A stretch of 64,000 nt of DNA from Shinella daejeonensis (GCF_024281235.1 NZ_JAHWXY010000007.1:112272-176271), one strand, 5' to 3'; shown: positions 32,151 to 41,745, numbered from the stretch's first letter. Program-made: numbers and translations. The notes: a model not told the origin generated them from the letters alone.

Positions 32151-33242
32151 ATGAGCATAAACGACTTCGTGCAAAAGGCGCTGATCGACCGCCGCCGGTT
32201 TCTGATCGGCTCGGCGTTGGGGGTCGGCGTCATCGGCGCCCCGGGTTTGGTTCGCCCGGCGTTCTCGTCAACCGGCTATAGCCTCGCAAGTTCGATCCGC
32301 TCCCTGTCGAACGCCTTCCATGCGGCCTGGAACAAAGGTGCGGATTCCTTCGCTCAGAGCATCGGGGATCCCCACAGCGCTCTGGTGACGGAGGGCAATA
32401 GCGAAAAGGGCATCGCGGACATCAAGGCGTTCCTCGCCAAGGCTGGCGATAAGGCCATCATCGGGGCCGATCCCAACGACTCGCCGGACGCCCGGCCGAT
32501 CGTCGAGGCGGTCGCGGCCGCAAAAGGGCATGTGGTGACGGTCTGGAACAAGCCCGACGACCTGCACCCCTGGGATTTCGGCGACAACTACGTTGCGCAT
32601 ATGTCCTTCAACGGCGTGCCGGCCGGGGAGCAGACGGCGAAGGCGCTGTTCGACAGCTTCGGCGGCGAGGGCGCCATCGTCGCCCTTGGCGGCATTCCTT
32701 CGAACGTTTCGGCCATCGAGCGCAAGGCCGGTCTGATGAAGATGATCGAGGCCTCCGGCGGCAAGGTCAAGCTCCTGGATTTCCAGGACGCCGACTGGGA
32801 TTCGGCGAAGGCCAATAACATTGTCGCCGCATGGCTCACCCGCTTCGGTGATGAGATCAAGGGCATCTGGGCGGCCAATGACGGTATGGCGATCGGCGCG
32901 CTGGAAGCGCTTCGCGCCGAAGGGCTGGCCGGCCAGATCCAGGTCACCGGCGTCGACGGCACAAGGGATGCCATCCAGGCGGTGAAGAACAAGGAAATGG
33001 CGGCAACGGTCGACTGGGATCCGTTCTGGATCGGCGGCATTGCTTTGTCCCTCGGCCATCACGCCGCGACCGGCGCGTTCATTCCGTCGAAGGAGCCGCA
33101 GGAGCATCGCGAGTTCTACGGCACGGGCGCCTTGATCACGCAAGCGGATGTCGAGGACTACTGGGCGAAGAACATCGAGGCGACGCCGGAGATCGACTGG
33201 AACGATCTCTGGGGCCGGGTCAGCGGCCAGATCACCTACTGA
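32151..33242 (+). CDS. Sugar ABC transporter substrate-binding protein (hexitol operon)
   Basis: A 363-residue exported protein with a Tat-type leader (DRRRFLIGSALGVGVIGAPG). The mature domain is a type-I periplasmic-binding fold: LSNAFHAAWNKGADSFAQSI near the start, KAIIGADPNDSPDARPIVEA, FGGEGAIVALGG and AANDGMAIGALEALRAEG. AGGAGGATTGCA precedes the ATG. It is the first structural gene downstream of the LacI-type operator. Enzymes downstream point to galactitol, altritol, sorbitol or tagatose as ligand. Confidence 0.9.
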   Translation: MSINDFVQKALIDRRRFLIGSALGVGVIGAPGLVRPAFSSTGYSLASSIRSLSNAFHAAWNKGADSFAQSIGDPHSALVTEGNSEKGIADIKAFLAKAGDKAIIGADPNDSPDARPIVEAVAAAKGHVVTVWNKPDDLHPWDFGDNYVAHMSFNGVPAGEQTAKALFDSFGGEGAIVALGGIPSNVSAIERKAGLMKMIEASGGKVKLLDFQDADWDSAKANNIVAAWLTRFGDEIKGIWAANDGMAIGALEALRAEGLAGQIQVTGVDGTRDAIQAVKNKEMAATVDWDPFWIGGIALSLGHHAATGAFIPSKEPQEHREFYGTGALITQADVEDYWAKNIEATPEIDWNDLWGRVSGQITY

Positions 33243-33252
33243 TCGACCGGGA

Positions 33253-33278
33253 GGGGCCGCCTGCCTTGTGGCGGCCCC
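33253..33278 (+). repeat. Hairpin after the binding-protein gene
   Basis: GGGGCCGCC at 33253-33261 pairs exactly with GGCGGCCCC at 33270-33278 across an eight-base loop. It begins ten bases after the stop of the binding-protein gene and is followed by TT only. It probably stabilises the upstream message or attenuates transcription into the permease gene. Confidence 0.6.
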
Positions 33279-33304
33279 TTCCGATACCGCTGCGGGAGGA
33301 AAGC

Positions 33305-34264
33305 ATGAAAAGCATGAAGTCGCGCTGGGCAAGCGCCATCCCTTTGTTCGTCCTGATAGGGCTTTGCGTCGCCATTGCGGTCCTCGATCCGAAGTTTCTG
33401 TCGCTCGGAAATATCGGACGCATCGCGGCAGCGGCTTCCGCTCCACTCGTTCTGGCTCTCGGAGCCACCTTCATCATCCTGATGGGATCGATCGATCTTT
33501 CCGTCGAGGGCGCGATGGCGTTTGCCGGAGCGGTGCTGGCGGCCTTCGTCGCCAACGCCTCCGGAACGGGATTCGACATCGGCCTTGCGGCGATACCGAT
33601 CGCCCTTCTGGCGGCCGCCGCCTTCGGCTGCTTCATCGGCATGGTCCATGTCTATCTCAAGGTGCCCTCGTTCATGGCGAGCCTCGGCATGGGCTTCGTC
33701 GGCATCGGTATCGCGACGGTGCTGCTTGGCGGTGAGCGTGTCGGCATTCTCGACCAGAACGTCCGCGCGCTCGCATTGACCCGCGTCCTCGGGCTTCCGC
33801 TTTCCGTCTATGTCAGCCTGTTTATGCTGGCGGTCGCCTGGTTCATCCAGGACCACACACGCATCGGCCGCCATATCATGGCGCTCGGCGGTGGCGAGGA
33901 CCTCGCAGCCGCGTCCGGCATTAACGTCCGCCGGGTTCGGCTCCTGGCCTTCACCATTGCCGGCATGTTCTTCGGGGTCGGCGCCGTTCTGACCTCGGCG
34001 CGGCTCGGTGCGTCGAGCGCACTGCTTGGAAGCGGACAGCTGTTCACGGCGATCAGTGCGGTGGTCGTCGGCGGAACGGCGCTGACCGGTGGCAAGGGCG
34101 GCGTGCTCCAGACCGTGATCGGCGTGCTCATCGTCATCGTCCTCAACAACGGCATGATCATCCTGGGCCTGCCATCCTTCGTGCAGCAGGGTGTCCTCGG
34201 ATTGGCGATTATTCTTGCCGTGCTGCTGAATTCGTCCGGCCGCAGCCTGGCGATCGTCAAGTAG
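33305..34264 (+). CDS. Sugar ABC transporter permease 1 (hexitol operon)
   Basis: A 319-residue RbsC-type membrane protein starting at MKSMKSRWAS behind GGGAGGAAAGC. It has GNIGRIAAAASAPLVLALGA, TFIILMGSIDLSVEGAMAFA and the C-terminal VVVGGTALTGGKGGVLQTVI. About nine membrane segments are apparent. The operon has a second, distinct permease after the ATPase gene, so the channel is probably a heterodimer. Confidence 0.9.
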   Translation: MKSMKSRWASAIPLFVLIGLCVAIAVLDPKFLSLGNIGRIAAAASAPLVLALGATFIILMGSIDLSVEGAMAFAGAVLAAFVANASGTGFDIGLAAIPIALLAAAAFGCFIGMVHVYLKVPSFMASLGMGFVGIGIATVLLGGERVGILDQNVRALALTRVLGLPLSVYVSLFMLAVAWFIQDHTRIGRHIMALGGGEDLAAASGINVRRVRLLAFTIAGMFFGVGAVLTSARLGASSALLGSGQLFTAISAVVVGGTALTGGKGGVLQTVIGVLIVIVLNNGMIILGLPSFVQQGVLGLAIILAVLLNSSGRSLAIVK

Positions 34265-34276
34265 GAGCACGCGATC

Positions 34277-35779
34277 ATGCTCGATCTCAAGGAAATCACC
34301 AAGACGTTCGGCCGGGTGCGTGCGCTGAAAGGCGTGTCGATCACCGTCGACGTGGGCGAAGTGGTCGGCCTCGTCGGTGAGAATGGCGCCGGCAAGTCCA
34401 CCCTCATGAAGGTCCTGAACGGGATTCACCAGCCCGACAGCGGAACCGTCGAAATCAACGGCAAGACCGAGACGCTGCGTGGTCCGCGCGATGCGGCCGC
34501 CAAGGGGATCGGAATGGTGTTCCAGGAGCAGTCGCTCATCGCGAACATCTCGGTCGCCGAGAACATCTTTATCGGCAATGAGGCGCAGTTCGTGCGCTTC
34601 GGGCGGATCGACTGGAAGGCGATGGGCGAGGCTGCAAAACGCCAGCTCGACAAGGTCGGTCTCGACGTCGACCCGCGGACGATCACGTCGGAACTCAGCT
34701 TCATGCAGCGCCAGATGGTGGAACTGGCGAAGGTTCTGACATTGGAAGAAGCCGTCGACGGTAACCTCTGCATCCTTCTGGACGAGCCGACCTCGGTGCT
34801 GGAACAGGCCGAGATCGATATCCTGTTCGGCGTGATCCGCAAGCTGCGTGAGCGCGCCGGAATAATCTTCATCTCGCATCGCCTGGACGAGGTCATCGAG
34901 ATTTCGGACACGATCTACGTGATGAAGGACGGCGCGGTCGTCGAGCGCATGATGAAGGCCGACGCGACGCCGGAGCGCATTCATCATCTTATGGTCGGAC
35001 GCGAGGCGACAGGCTCCTACTACAAGCAGGACGAGCGTCGCCCGCCCGCCGAAGCCATCGCGCTTTCCGTGCAGAACGTCTCCCGGGCACTCCAGTTCTC
35101 CGAGATCAGTTTCGACGTACATGACGGCGAGGTCCTCGCGCTGGTCGGCACGGAGGGCGCTGGTTCGGAACCGCTGATCCGCAGCTTCTTCGGTCTCGAA
35201 CGCACCCACCTCGGCAAGATCGTCTATCGGGGCGAGGATATCACAAACACCTCTCCGGGACGAGCCGTGGCGGCGGGCATAGGATACGTCCCGCGTGAAC
35301 GGAAGATCGAGGGGATCGTCGAGGAAATGTCCGTTCAGGAAAATATCTGCCTGCCTCTGGGCGGCCGCCTGACGCGCTTCGGCCTCTTCGATTTCCCGGC
35401 GATTGCCCGGAAGACCGCCGGACTTATCGCCAAGCTGCGCATCAAGACCCCTGATGGGTCGACGCTTTGCGCCAATCTTTCCGGCGGCAACCAGCAGAAG
35501 GTCGTCCTGTCCAAATGGTATCGCACGGATGCGCGGCTGTTCCTCCTCGATCATCCGACGCGTGGCCTCGATGTCGGCGCGAAGGAGGACGTCTATGCGC
35601 TGATCCGCGAAATGTGCGCTGCCGGCGCCGCCGTGGTGCTGATCGCCGACACACTCGAAGAGGCGCTCGGCCTCGCGCATACGGTCATCGTTCTGAAGGA
35701 CGGCAGGCAGACGGCGCGGTTCGACAATACCGGGCCGACGCCCGTCACCCCTCTCGACCTCATTGCCCATATGGTGTGA
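34277..35779 (+). CDS. Sugar ABC transporter ATP-binding protein with asymmetric ATPase domains
   Basis: A 500-residue duplicated RbsA-type ATPase. Domain 1 has Walker A GENGAGKSTLMKVL and Walker B CILLDEPTSVLE, but its signature is degenerate: ELSFMQRQMVELAKVL in place of LSGGQ. Domain 2 has a good signature, NLSGGNQQKVVLSKW, but its Walker B reads LFLLDHPTRGLDVGA, with His where the catalytic Glu should be. In the folded dimer this pairs canonical with canonical and degenerate with degenerate, predicting one working site. It lies between two permease genes, overlapping neither. Confidence 0.92.
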   Translation: MLDLKEITKTFGRVRALKGVSITVDVGEVVGLVGENGAGKSTLMKVLNGIHQPDSGTVEINGKTETLRGPRDAAAKGIGMVFQEQSLIANISVAENIFIGNEAQFVRFGRIDWKAMGEAAKRQLDKVGLDVDPRTITSELSFMQRQMVELAKVLTLEEAVDGNLCILLDEPTSVLEQAEIDILFGVIRKLRERAGIIFISHRLDEVIEISDTIYVMKDGAVVERMMKADATPERIHHLMVGREATGSYYKQDERRPPAEAIALSVQNVSRALQFSEISFDVHDGEVLALVGTEGAGSEPLIRSFFGLERTHLGKIVYRGEDITNTSPGRAVAAGIGYVPRERKIEGIVEEMSVQENICLPLGGRLTRFGLFDFPAIARKTAGLIAKLRIKTPDGSTLCANLSGGNQQKVVLSKWYRTDARLFLLDHPTRGLDVGAKEDVYALIREMCAAGAAVVLIADTLEEALGLAHTVIVLKDGRQTARFDNTGPTPVTPLDLIAHMV

Positions 35780-35781
35780 AT

Positions 35782-36726
35782 ATGAAGCAGTTCGGCAAGC
35801 TTGGCGGCCTTATCCCGTGGATTGCGCTGGTCGTCCTCATCCTGATCGTCGGTTCTTTCGACACGACCTTTCTCAAGCCGGCGACGCTGATCGGCCTGTT
35901 CGCGGACTCTGCGACGCTGTTCCTGATGGCGATCGGCATGACCGCCGTCATCTACATCGGCAGCATCGACCTTTCGCTCCAGTCGATTGCGGCGATCAGT
36001 TCGATCGTGCTCGCATTGCTCATTCCCGACTACGGCATGCTGGCGATCCCGGCGGCGCTGCTGGCCGGGGTGCTGTTCGGTGGCCTTTCGGGGGTCGTTC
36101 ACGCGGTTCTGCGCCTGCCGAGCTTCATCGCGACGCTGGCCGTCGGCGGCGTGGTGACGACGGCGGCTCTCTACCTGTCGGACCAGCGCTCGATCCAGAT
36201 CGACGCACAGCCGCGCCTCGACACGCTCTCCTGGGCGATCGGAACGATGTTCGGAGTGCCGAACGAGGTCTGGGTATCGCTCGTCGTTCTTGCGGTGGCC
36301 CTTGTCATCGAACAGGCGACGCCCTTCGGCAAGGCGATGAAAGCGGTGGGCTGCGGAGAGGCGGCGGCGCGCGTCGCCGGCATCGATGTCCGGAAGATCA
36401 AGATCGTCGTCTTCATGATCGCGGGTCTCTTTGCCGCTCTCAGCGGCGTGGTGCTCGCCGGACGCCTTTCAAGCGGCTCGCCGATCATCGCCAACGAATT
36501 CCTGCTTCCGGCCATCGCCGCCGTCGTGCTCGGCGGCACGTCGCTCACGGGCGGAACCGGCGGCGTGCTGCGGACATTGGTGGGGACGCTCCTGATCGCG
36601 GTCGTCCGCACCGGCATGACCTTTGTCGGCGTCAACGTTCTCGCCCAACAGATCGTCTTCGGCGTCATCCTGGTCGCGGCTGTCGCGCTGAGTACCGGGC
36701 GCGCACCCAAGGGTGTCATGAAATAG
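35782..36726 (+). CDS. Sugar ABC transporter permease 2 (hexitol operon)
   Basis: A 314-residue RbsC-type membrane protein starting at MKQFGKLGGLIPWIALVV, two bases after the ATPase stop; a longer frame upstream overlaps the ATPase gene and is a shadow. It shows LFLMAIGMTAVIYIGSIDLS, LPSFIATLAVGGVVTTAALY and VVLGGTSLTGGTGGVLRTLV. It differs enough from the first permease to be an old paralogue rather than a recent copy. Confidence 0.9.
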   Translation: MKQFGKLGGLIPWIALVVLILIVGSFDTTFLKPATLIGLFADSATLFLMAIGMTAVIYIGSIDLSLQSIAAISSIVLALLIPDYGMLAIPAALLAGVLFGGLSGVVHAVLRLPSFIATLAVGGVVTTAALYLSDQRSIQIDAQPRLDTLSWAIGTMFGVPNEVWVSLVVLAVALVIEQATPFGKAMKAVGCGEAAARVAGIDVRKIKIVVFMIAGLFAALSGVVLAGRLSSGSPIIANEFLLPAIAAVVLGGTSLTGGTGGVLRTLVGTLLIAVVRTGMTFVGVNVLAQQIVFGVILVAAVALSTGRAPKGVMK

Positions 36727-36764
36727 ACGCCGGCCCATCAAATTCACATTAAAGGAGACTATCC

Positions 36765-37529
36765 ATGATACTCGATAAGTTCAGGCTCGATGGAAAGGTT
36801 GCGGTTGTCACCGGCGGCACGCGTGGCATCGGCCTCGCCATCGCCAGAGCTCTCGGCGAAGCCGGCGCCCGCGTTGTGATCAGCGCCCGCGCGCCCCTTC
36901 AGGAGGCGACCGACACTTTGGCGGCCGCTGGCGTCGACGTCGTCTTCATCCCTTCCGACATGCGGGAAGAAGCGGCGGCCGATGCGTTGACGCAGCAGGT
37001 GGTCGAGCGCTTCGGAAGGCTTGACATCCTCGTCAACAATGCCGGTGTCGCCATCCATGGCGACAGCGGCGACTTCGATGACGAGACCTGGCGCAAGGTC
37101 ATGAGCCTCAATGTCGATGCGGTCTTCCGCGCCTGCCGCGCCGCGCTGGCGCCGATGCGTGCGCAGGGCGCGGGCGTGATCCTCAATATCGGCTCGATGT
37201 CGGGGATCGTCTCGAACATCCCCCAGAACCAGGTCGCCTACAACAGTTCCAAGGCTGCCGTTCACATGATGACGAAGAGCCTCGCAAGCGAGCTTGCCGC
37301 CGAGAACATCCGCGTCAATGCCATCGCTCCCGGCTATATCGATACGGACATGTCGCGAGGCGGTATCGAGAATCCGGACTGGTTCCCCATCTGGCGCGAT
37401 ATGACGCCCATGGCGCGTGTCGGCCAGCCAGACGAAGTGGCTGCGGCGGCATTGTTCCTCTGCGCTCCGGCGTCGAGCTACGTGACCGGCGAAGTCCTCG
37501 TCATCGATGGTGGCTATACGACACGCTGA
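36765..37529 (+). CDS. SDR family oxidoreductase (hexitol operon)
   Basis: A 254-residue classical SDR with [45 protein letters not shown] with YNSSKAA, and [30 protein letters not shown] precedes the start. The MSGIV active-site loop and IAPGYIDTD are common among gluconate 5-dehydrogenase and polyol dehydrogenase relatives. It should act with the SmoS-like gene to bring a hexitol to a 2-ketohexose. Confidence 0.85.
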   Translation: MILDKFRLDGKVAVVTGGTRGIGLAIARALGEAGARVVISARAPLQEATDTLAAAGVDVVFIPSDMREEAAADALTQQVVERFGRLDILVNNAGVAIHGDSGDFDDETWRKVMSLNVDAVFRACRAALAPMRAQGAGVILNIGSMSGIVSNIPQNQVAYNSSKAAVHMMTKSLASELAAENIRVNAIAPGYIDTDMSRGGIENPDWFPIWRDMTPMARVGQPDEVAAAALFLCAPASSYVTGEVLVIDGGYTTR

Positions 37530-37537
37530 CACCGCCC

Positions 37538-37568
37538 GGGAGCCCGGTATCTCGCATCGGGCCTCCCC
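37538..37568 (+). repeat. Hairpin between the two SDR genes
   Basis: GGGAGCCCG and CGGGCCTCCC form an imperfect stem with a single bulge and a loop of about eleven bases, just after the first SDR gene. No T-tract follows. It may modulate read-through to the SmoS-like gene. Confidence 0.35.
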
Positions 37569-37622
37569 ATCCGATGGCCCGCTCCCACAGGGTCGAGCTT
37601 GCCGGCATATGGAGAAATGGAA

Positions 37623-38393
37623 ATGAGATTGAAAGATAAGGTCGCCCTGATCACCGGCGGCGCGCGCGGCATCGGGCTTGGCTTTGCCGAAGCCTTTGTC
37701 GCCGAAGGCGCCAGGGTCGTCATCGCGGATATCAATCTGGAGCGGGCCACCGCGGCGGCCAGTTCCATCGGTCCGGCGGTCACCGCCGTCAAGCTGGACG
37801 TGACGCGTGCGCCGGATATCGAAGCCGTCGTCAAAAAGATCGACGAGGAGATGGGCGGCATCGACATTCTCGTCAATAATGCCGCGATCTTCGACATGGC
37901 GCCGATCCAGGCGATTACCGAGGATAGCTATCAGCGGGTTCTCGACGTCAACCTCAAGGGACCGCTCTTCACAATGAAGGCCGTCGCCAACGTCATGATC
38001 GCCCGCGGCCGCGGCGGCAAGATCATCAATATGGCAAGCCAGGCCGGCCGGCGTGGCGAGGCACTGGTGACGCTCTACTGCGCCTCCAAGGCGGCGATCA
38101 TCTCGGCCACCCAGTCGGCGGCGCTGGCGCTCGTCAAATACGGCATCAACGTCAACGCCATCGCGCCCGGCGTGGTCGACGGTGAGCATTGGGATGTCGT
38201 CGACGCCAAGTTCGCCGAATGGGAAGGCCTGAAGCCCGGCGAGAAGAAGGCTGCCGTGGCCCGGGAAGTTCCGATCGGCCGTTTCGCGACGCCGGACGAC
38301 ATCAAGGGTCTTGCCGTCTTCCTCGCCTCCAGGGATAGCGATTACATCCTCGCCCAGACGTACAACGTCGACGGCGGCAACTGGATGAGCTGA
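37623..38393 (+). CDS. smoS: Sorbitol/galactitol 2-dehydrogenase, SmoS-like SDR
   Basis: A 256-residue SDR starting at MRLKDKVALITGGARGIGLG behind TATGGAGAAATGG. It matches the SmoS family through its length: FAEAFVAEGARVVIADINLE, INMASQAGRRGEALVTLYCA (active-site Ser and Tyr), INVNAIAPGVVDGEHWDVVD and the C-terminal AQTYNVDGGNWMS. SmoS enzymes oxidise sorbitol to fructose and galactitol to tagatose using NAD. The tagatose kinase and PF08013 genes just downstream favour galactitol or a related hexitol as the physiological substrate. Confidence 0.85.
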   Translation: MRLKDKVALITGGARGIGLGFAEAFVAEGARVVIADINLERATAAASSIGPAVTAVKLDVTRAPDIEAVVKKIDEEMGGIDILVNNAAIFDMAPIQAITEDSYQRVLDVNLKGPLFTMKAVANVMIARGRGGKIINMASQAGRRGEALVTLYCASKAAIISATQSAALALVKYGINVNAIAPGVVDGEHWDVVDAKFAEWEGLKPGEKKAAVAREVPIGRFATPDDIKGLAVFLASRDSDYILAQTYNVDGGNWMS

Positions 38394-38404
38394 ATCACCC
38401 CGTT

Positions 38405-38476
38405 TGCCGGAAATGCGGCTGAAACAAAGAGAGTGAGCGGTTCTGCCGGTCCTTGTGAAAACCGGAACCGCTCCAG
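38405..38476 (+). repeat. RIME-like intergenic repeat, copy 1
   Basis: A GC-rich palindromic element starting CCGGAAATGCGGCTGAAACA and ending in an inverted repeat of GAGCGGTT and AACCGCTC around CCGGT/ACCGG. A run of 26 bases (38407-38432) is identical to 45441-45466. The form is that of the intergenic mosaic elements of Rhizobiaceae. It lies downstream of smoS and before the kinase gene. Confidence 0.7.
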
Positions 38477-38504
38477 GGGCAGGAGGCGCGGCTTTCCACT
38501 CGTT

Positions 38505-38528
38505 GCCCCGTCATGAATATGACGGGGC
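38505..38528 (+). repeat. Perfect hairpin before the kinase gene
   Basis: GCCCCGTCAT at 38505-38514 pairs exactly with ATGACGGGGC at 38519-38528 around the tetraloop GAAT. Such a stem is stable enough to stop or stabilise a transcript, but no T-tract follows. It lies 110 bases upstream of the kinase start and may separate expression of transport/SDR genes from the kinase-epimerase pair. Confidence 0.5.
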
Positions 38529-38638
38529 GGCGCAGACGGATGCCGGGACCTGCCCGCCTTTGCGCTGGTGAAAACGCGCCATATCGAGTTCAATCAGATC
38601 GCATCCGCCAATGCGGATGGGTATCGACGGAGGCTAAC

Positions 38639-39628
38639 GTGGAAAGAGACAATCCCTTGGCGCCCGAGGCATTGGGTCCGACCGTGACGGTCGGCGAAAT
38701 CCTCGTGGAGATCATGGCGACGACGATCGGCAACGGATTTCTGGCGCCGCAAGCGCTTGTCGGACCGTTCCCGAGCGGCGCGCCTGCGATCTTCATCGAT
38801 CAGGTCGCGCAAATGGGGGGGAGTTGCGGGATCGTTGCGGCGGTCGGGGATGACGACTTCGGCAGGCTGAACCTCGACCGTCTCAAGGCCGATGGCGTCG
38901 ACGTTACGGCCGTCACGGTCAGCGCAGACAAGCCGACCGGCAGCGCCTTTGTTCGCTACCGACCCGATGGCTCGCGCGATTTCGTTTACAACATCAAGCA
39001 TTCGGCCGCTGGCGAAGTGACCATGACCGAAGCTGCGAAGGCGCTTTTTTCCCGCGCAGGAAATGTGCACGTCATGGGGTCCGCCTTCGCAATCTCCGGC
39101 CTCTGGTCGATCCTCAGCGAGGCTGTCTCGATCGTGAAGGCGCGGGGCGGTTCGGTTTCCTTCGATCCCAATTTGCGAAAGGAGATCATGCAAGGGGCGG
39201 AGGCCCGCAAGCGGCTGGACGCGATGCTTTCCATTACCGACCTGCTGCTGCCCTCCGGCGAAGAGTTGCTTGTCGCCGCCGATGCGGTGGACGAGGGCGA
39301 GGCCGTCGAGAGGCTGCTCGCCAAAGGTGTTCGCGAGATTGTCCTGAAACGCGGAGATGAAGGTTCCACGCATTACAGCAAGGTCTTCGGGCGCGTTGAC
39401 TGCCCGGCGTTCACGGTTGAGGAGGTCGATCCGACCGGAGCCGGGGATTGCTTCGGCGCCGCATATCTCACCAGCCGGCGCGCCGGTCTGTCGCCCGCCC
39501 GTTCGCTGCTTTATGCCAATGCCGCCGGCGCGCGCACGGTGACGAAACAAGGCCCCATGGAGGGTGTCTCCAGCAAAGTCGAACTCGATCGGTTCATTGC
39601 GGCCGCAGGCCGGGAGACAGAGGCATGA
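38639..39628 (+). CDS. PfkB-family sugar kinase, probable D-tagatose kinase
   Basis: A 329-residue ribokinase-fold kinase. I start it at GTG 38639 behind CGGAGGCTAAC; the frame is open further upstream across the repeats. It has [10 protein letters not shown] at the beginning, the [16 protein letters not shown] substrate region, SFDPNLRKE and the ATP/anion-hole motif [15 protein letters not shown] with the catalytic Asp. The next gene encodes a PF08013 protein, a pairing known from Agrobacterium, where the kinase phosphorylates D-tagatose to the 6-phosphate. The assignment rests on family plus that context. Confidence 0.82.
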   Translation: MERDNPLAPEALGPTVTVGEILVEIMATTIGNGFLAPQALVGPFPSGAPAIFIDQVAQMGGSCGIVAAVGDDDFGRLNLDRLKADGVDVTAVTVSADKPTGSAFVRYRPDGSRDFVYNIKHSAAGEVTMTEAAKALFSRAGNVHVMGSAFAISGLWSILSEAVSIVKARGGSVSFDPNLRKEIMQGAEARKRLDAMLSITDLLLPSGEELLVAADAVDEGEAVERLLAKGVREIVLKRGDEGSTHYSKVFGRVDCPAFTVEEVDPTGAGDCFGAAYLTSRRAGLSPARSLLYANAAGARTVTKQGPMEGVSSKVELDRFIAAAGRETEA

Positions 39629-40893
39629 ACACCGTCTTGACCGGACTTGCCGCCGCGCGCCGCGCTGGACGCCCTTACGGCATCGCCTCCGTCTGCTCCG
39701 CCCATCCGGTCGTCCTTCGCGCTGCGTTGCGACGGGCGGCCAGGAGCGGCGGTCCCGTCCTCATCGAGGCGACCTGCAATCAGGTCAACCAGTTCGGCGG
39801 CTATACGGGCATGACCCCGGCCGATTTCGTCGCCTTCGTCGAGAAAATCGCTTCCGAGGAGGGCGCGCGCCGCGAGCAGATCATTTTCGGCGGCGATCAT
39901 CTCGGCCCCAATCCCTGGCGCAAGGAGCCGGCGGAAACCGCGCTGAAGAAGGCGGCCGACATGGTCGAGGCCTATGTGGCGGCCGGCTTCGGCAAGATCC
40001 ACCTCGATGCCTCGATGGGCTGCGCCGGCGAACCTGTCGCGCTTGACGACCATACCGTGGCTCAACGCGCCGCCGCGCTCTGCGCTGTCGCCGAGCGCAC
40101 GGCGTCGCGCGCTGGCTTTGCCCCGCCGGTCTATATCCTCGGGACGGAGGTGCCGATCCCCGGCGGCGCGGATCATGCGCTCGATGTGGTCGAGCCGACC
40201 GCGCCGGAAGCGGCGCGCGAAACCATCGCCGTCCATCGCGAAGCCTTCGCCAAAGCGGGACTGGCCGATGTTTTCGCCCGCGTCATCGCCTTCGTCGTTC
40301 AGCCTGGCGTCGAGTTTGGCAGCGACAATGTGATCGCCTACGATCCGCAGCGCGCCGCGACCCTCAGCGCGCTCCTCGACGAGGAGCAGGATCTGGTCTT
40401 CGAGGCCCATTCCACGGACTACCAGACGGAGGAGGCGCTTGCGGCGCTGGTGGGCGACGGCTACCCGATCCTGAAGGTCGGCCCCGGCCTGACCTTCGCC
40501 TATCGCGAAGCGCTCTACGGTCTCGATCTCGTCGCGGGCGAACTGGTGCCGGGTTACGGTGACCGCCCGCTCGCCAAGGCGATGGAAGCGCTGATGACGG
40601 CCTCGCCCGGCTACTGGAGCGGCTACTATCACGGCGACGAGACCGCCCTTCGCCTTCAGCGCCATTTCAGCTACAGCGACCGCATTCGCTACTATTGGGC
40701 CCAGCCGGAAGCGGCGGCGGCGGTCGCAAGGCTTCTGGCCGCGCTCGACGAGGTGAAAATTCCCGAAACAGTGCTGCACCAGTATCTGCCGTTCATCGCA
40801 CCGGAGGAAGCCGATAGCGCGGAGAGCGTCCTCATCGCTGCGGTTGATCTGGTCCTGGCGACCTATGAGGACGCCGCCGGCGTGAAACTATAG
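39625..40893 (+). CDS. PF08013 (GatZ/KbaZ-like) protein, probable D-tagatose 6-phosphate 4-epimerase
   Basis: A 422-residue member of the family once called tagatose-bisphosphate aldolase non-catalytic subunit: [63 protein letters not shown] and [15 protein letters not shown]. Work on Agrobacterium showed that such proteins can epimerise tagatose 6-phosphate to fructose 6-phosphate. No class II aldolase gene (GatY/KbaY) is present here, which fits the epimerase role. Its start overlaps the kinase stop (ATGA), implying coupled synthesis. Confidence 0.85.
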   Translation: MNTVLTGLAAARRAGRPYGIASVCSAHPVVLRAALRRAARSGGPVLIEATCNQVNQFGGYTGMTPADFVAFVEKIASEEGARREQIIFGGDHLGPNPWRKEPAETALKKAADMVEAYVAAGFGKIHLDASMGCAGEPVALDDHTVAQRAAALCAVAERTASRAGFAPPVYILGTEVPIPGGADHALDVVEPTAPEAARETIAVHREAFAKAGLADVFARVIAFVVQPGVEFGSDNVIAYDPQRAATLSALLDEEQDLVFEAHSTDYQTEEALAALVGDGYPILKVGPGLTFAYREALYGLDLVAGELVPGYGDRPLAKAMEALMTASPGYWSGYYHGDETALRLQRHFSYSDRIRYYWAQPEAAAAVARLLAALDEVKIPETVLHQYLPFIAPEEADSAESVLIAAVDLVLATYEDAAGVKL

Positions 40894-40959
40894 ATCGGCC
40901 ATACGAACGCAACGCTCCGGCATTGCCGGATCTCGGGCGCGGGACTATATCGACGACCG

Positions 40960-41745
40960 TCAGGAAATCAGAGCCCTGGCGGCGTGGAGGATGTCCTCGC
41001 CGACGTGGATTTCATGCCGGGGTTCGGGATAGCCGCCGGAGCGGGTGTCCTCGGCGAAGGCGCGGAAGGCCTCTATGCGCATCCGCTGAAGGCGGGCCTC
41101 CTCTGCGGCGAGATCCGCATATTGCTTGCCGTGGCGCGGCATGCGGCTGGCGCCGGTGCCGAGTATGTCGCAGGAGAAGAGATATTGCGCGTCGCAGACG
41201 GCGCCGCATCCCATGCCGAGCGTGATCAGGAAGGTGGAGCGGGTGATCCAGTCGGCGATCGCGACCGGGACGACTTCCATCTCGACGGCGAAAGCGCCGG
41301 CCTGTTCGTAGTCCTTGACCTTGCGATAGACGGCGGCGGCTTCTTCCGGCGTCTTGCCGACGGCGCGATAGTTGGTCCAGGTGGCAAGGCGGGGGACGAG
41401 GCCGACATGGCCGCTGACGGGAATGCCCTCGCGCGCCATGGCCTCGACAAGCCGCAACGAGCCGGCGAAATAGATGCAGCTTGCGCCAAGTTCCAGCGCC
41501 CGGAAGCCCTCGCGGACGGCGCTGGACTCGTCATGGATGACGCCCTGCGCATGGGCGGCCTGAATGAACGTCCGCGGCGCGGCGGCGCGGATTGCCGCAA
41601 GTCCGGCATCCGCCTCGCCGGTGAACATCTCGATGCCGGCCGCTTCCGCGGCCGCAGCTTCCGCGGGGGTGTCGACATGCAGCGTGAGGATCTGGCGCTT
41701 GCCTTTCAGGGCGCGCAGGTCGGCGACGCTCAACGGGCCGGTCAT
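40960..41745 (-). CDS. PanB-fold (ketopantoate hydroxymethyltransferase-like) protein with altered active site
   Basis: A 261-residue protein that aligns with ketopantoate hydroxymethyltransferase around IPVSGHVGLVPRLATW, YEQAGAFAVEMEVVPVAIAD and GMGCGAVCDAQYLFSCDILG. The conserved Glu of the late active site is kept (MEVVPV). The metal-binding aspartates of PanB appear as GEADAG and IQAAHAQG, and the KIEGG motif as IYFAGS, so ligands and the substrate Lys/Glu are lost. It is therefore unlikely to make ketopantoate. It overlaps the stop of the fatty acid hydroxylase gene by four bases, so the two are translationally coupled. Confidence 0.78.
   Translation of the reverse strand: MTGPLSVADLRALKGKRQILTLHVDTPAEAAAAEAAGIEMFTGEADAGLAAIRAAAPRTFIQAAHAQGVIHDESSAVREGFRALELGASCIYFAGSLRLVEAMAREGIPVSGHVGLVPRLATWTNYRAVGKTPEEAAAVYRKVKDYEQAGAFAVEMEVVPVAIADWITRSTFLITLGMGCGAVCDAQYLFSCDILGTGASRMPRHGKQYADLAAEEARLQRMRIEAFRAFAEDTRSGGYPEPRHEIHVGEDILHAARALIS

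Noticed and set aside
33236..35770. 844-codon minus-strand open frame across the hexitol permease and ATPase genes
   Set aside because: The translation is low-complexity acidic/basic sequence without folds or motifs, and the opposite strand encodes well-conserved transporter proteins.
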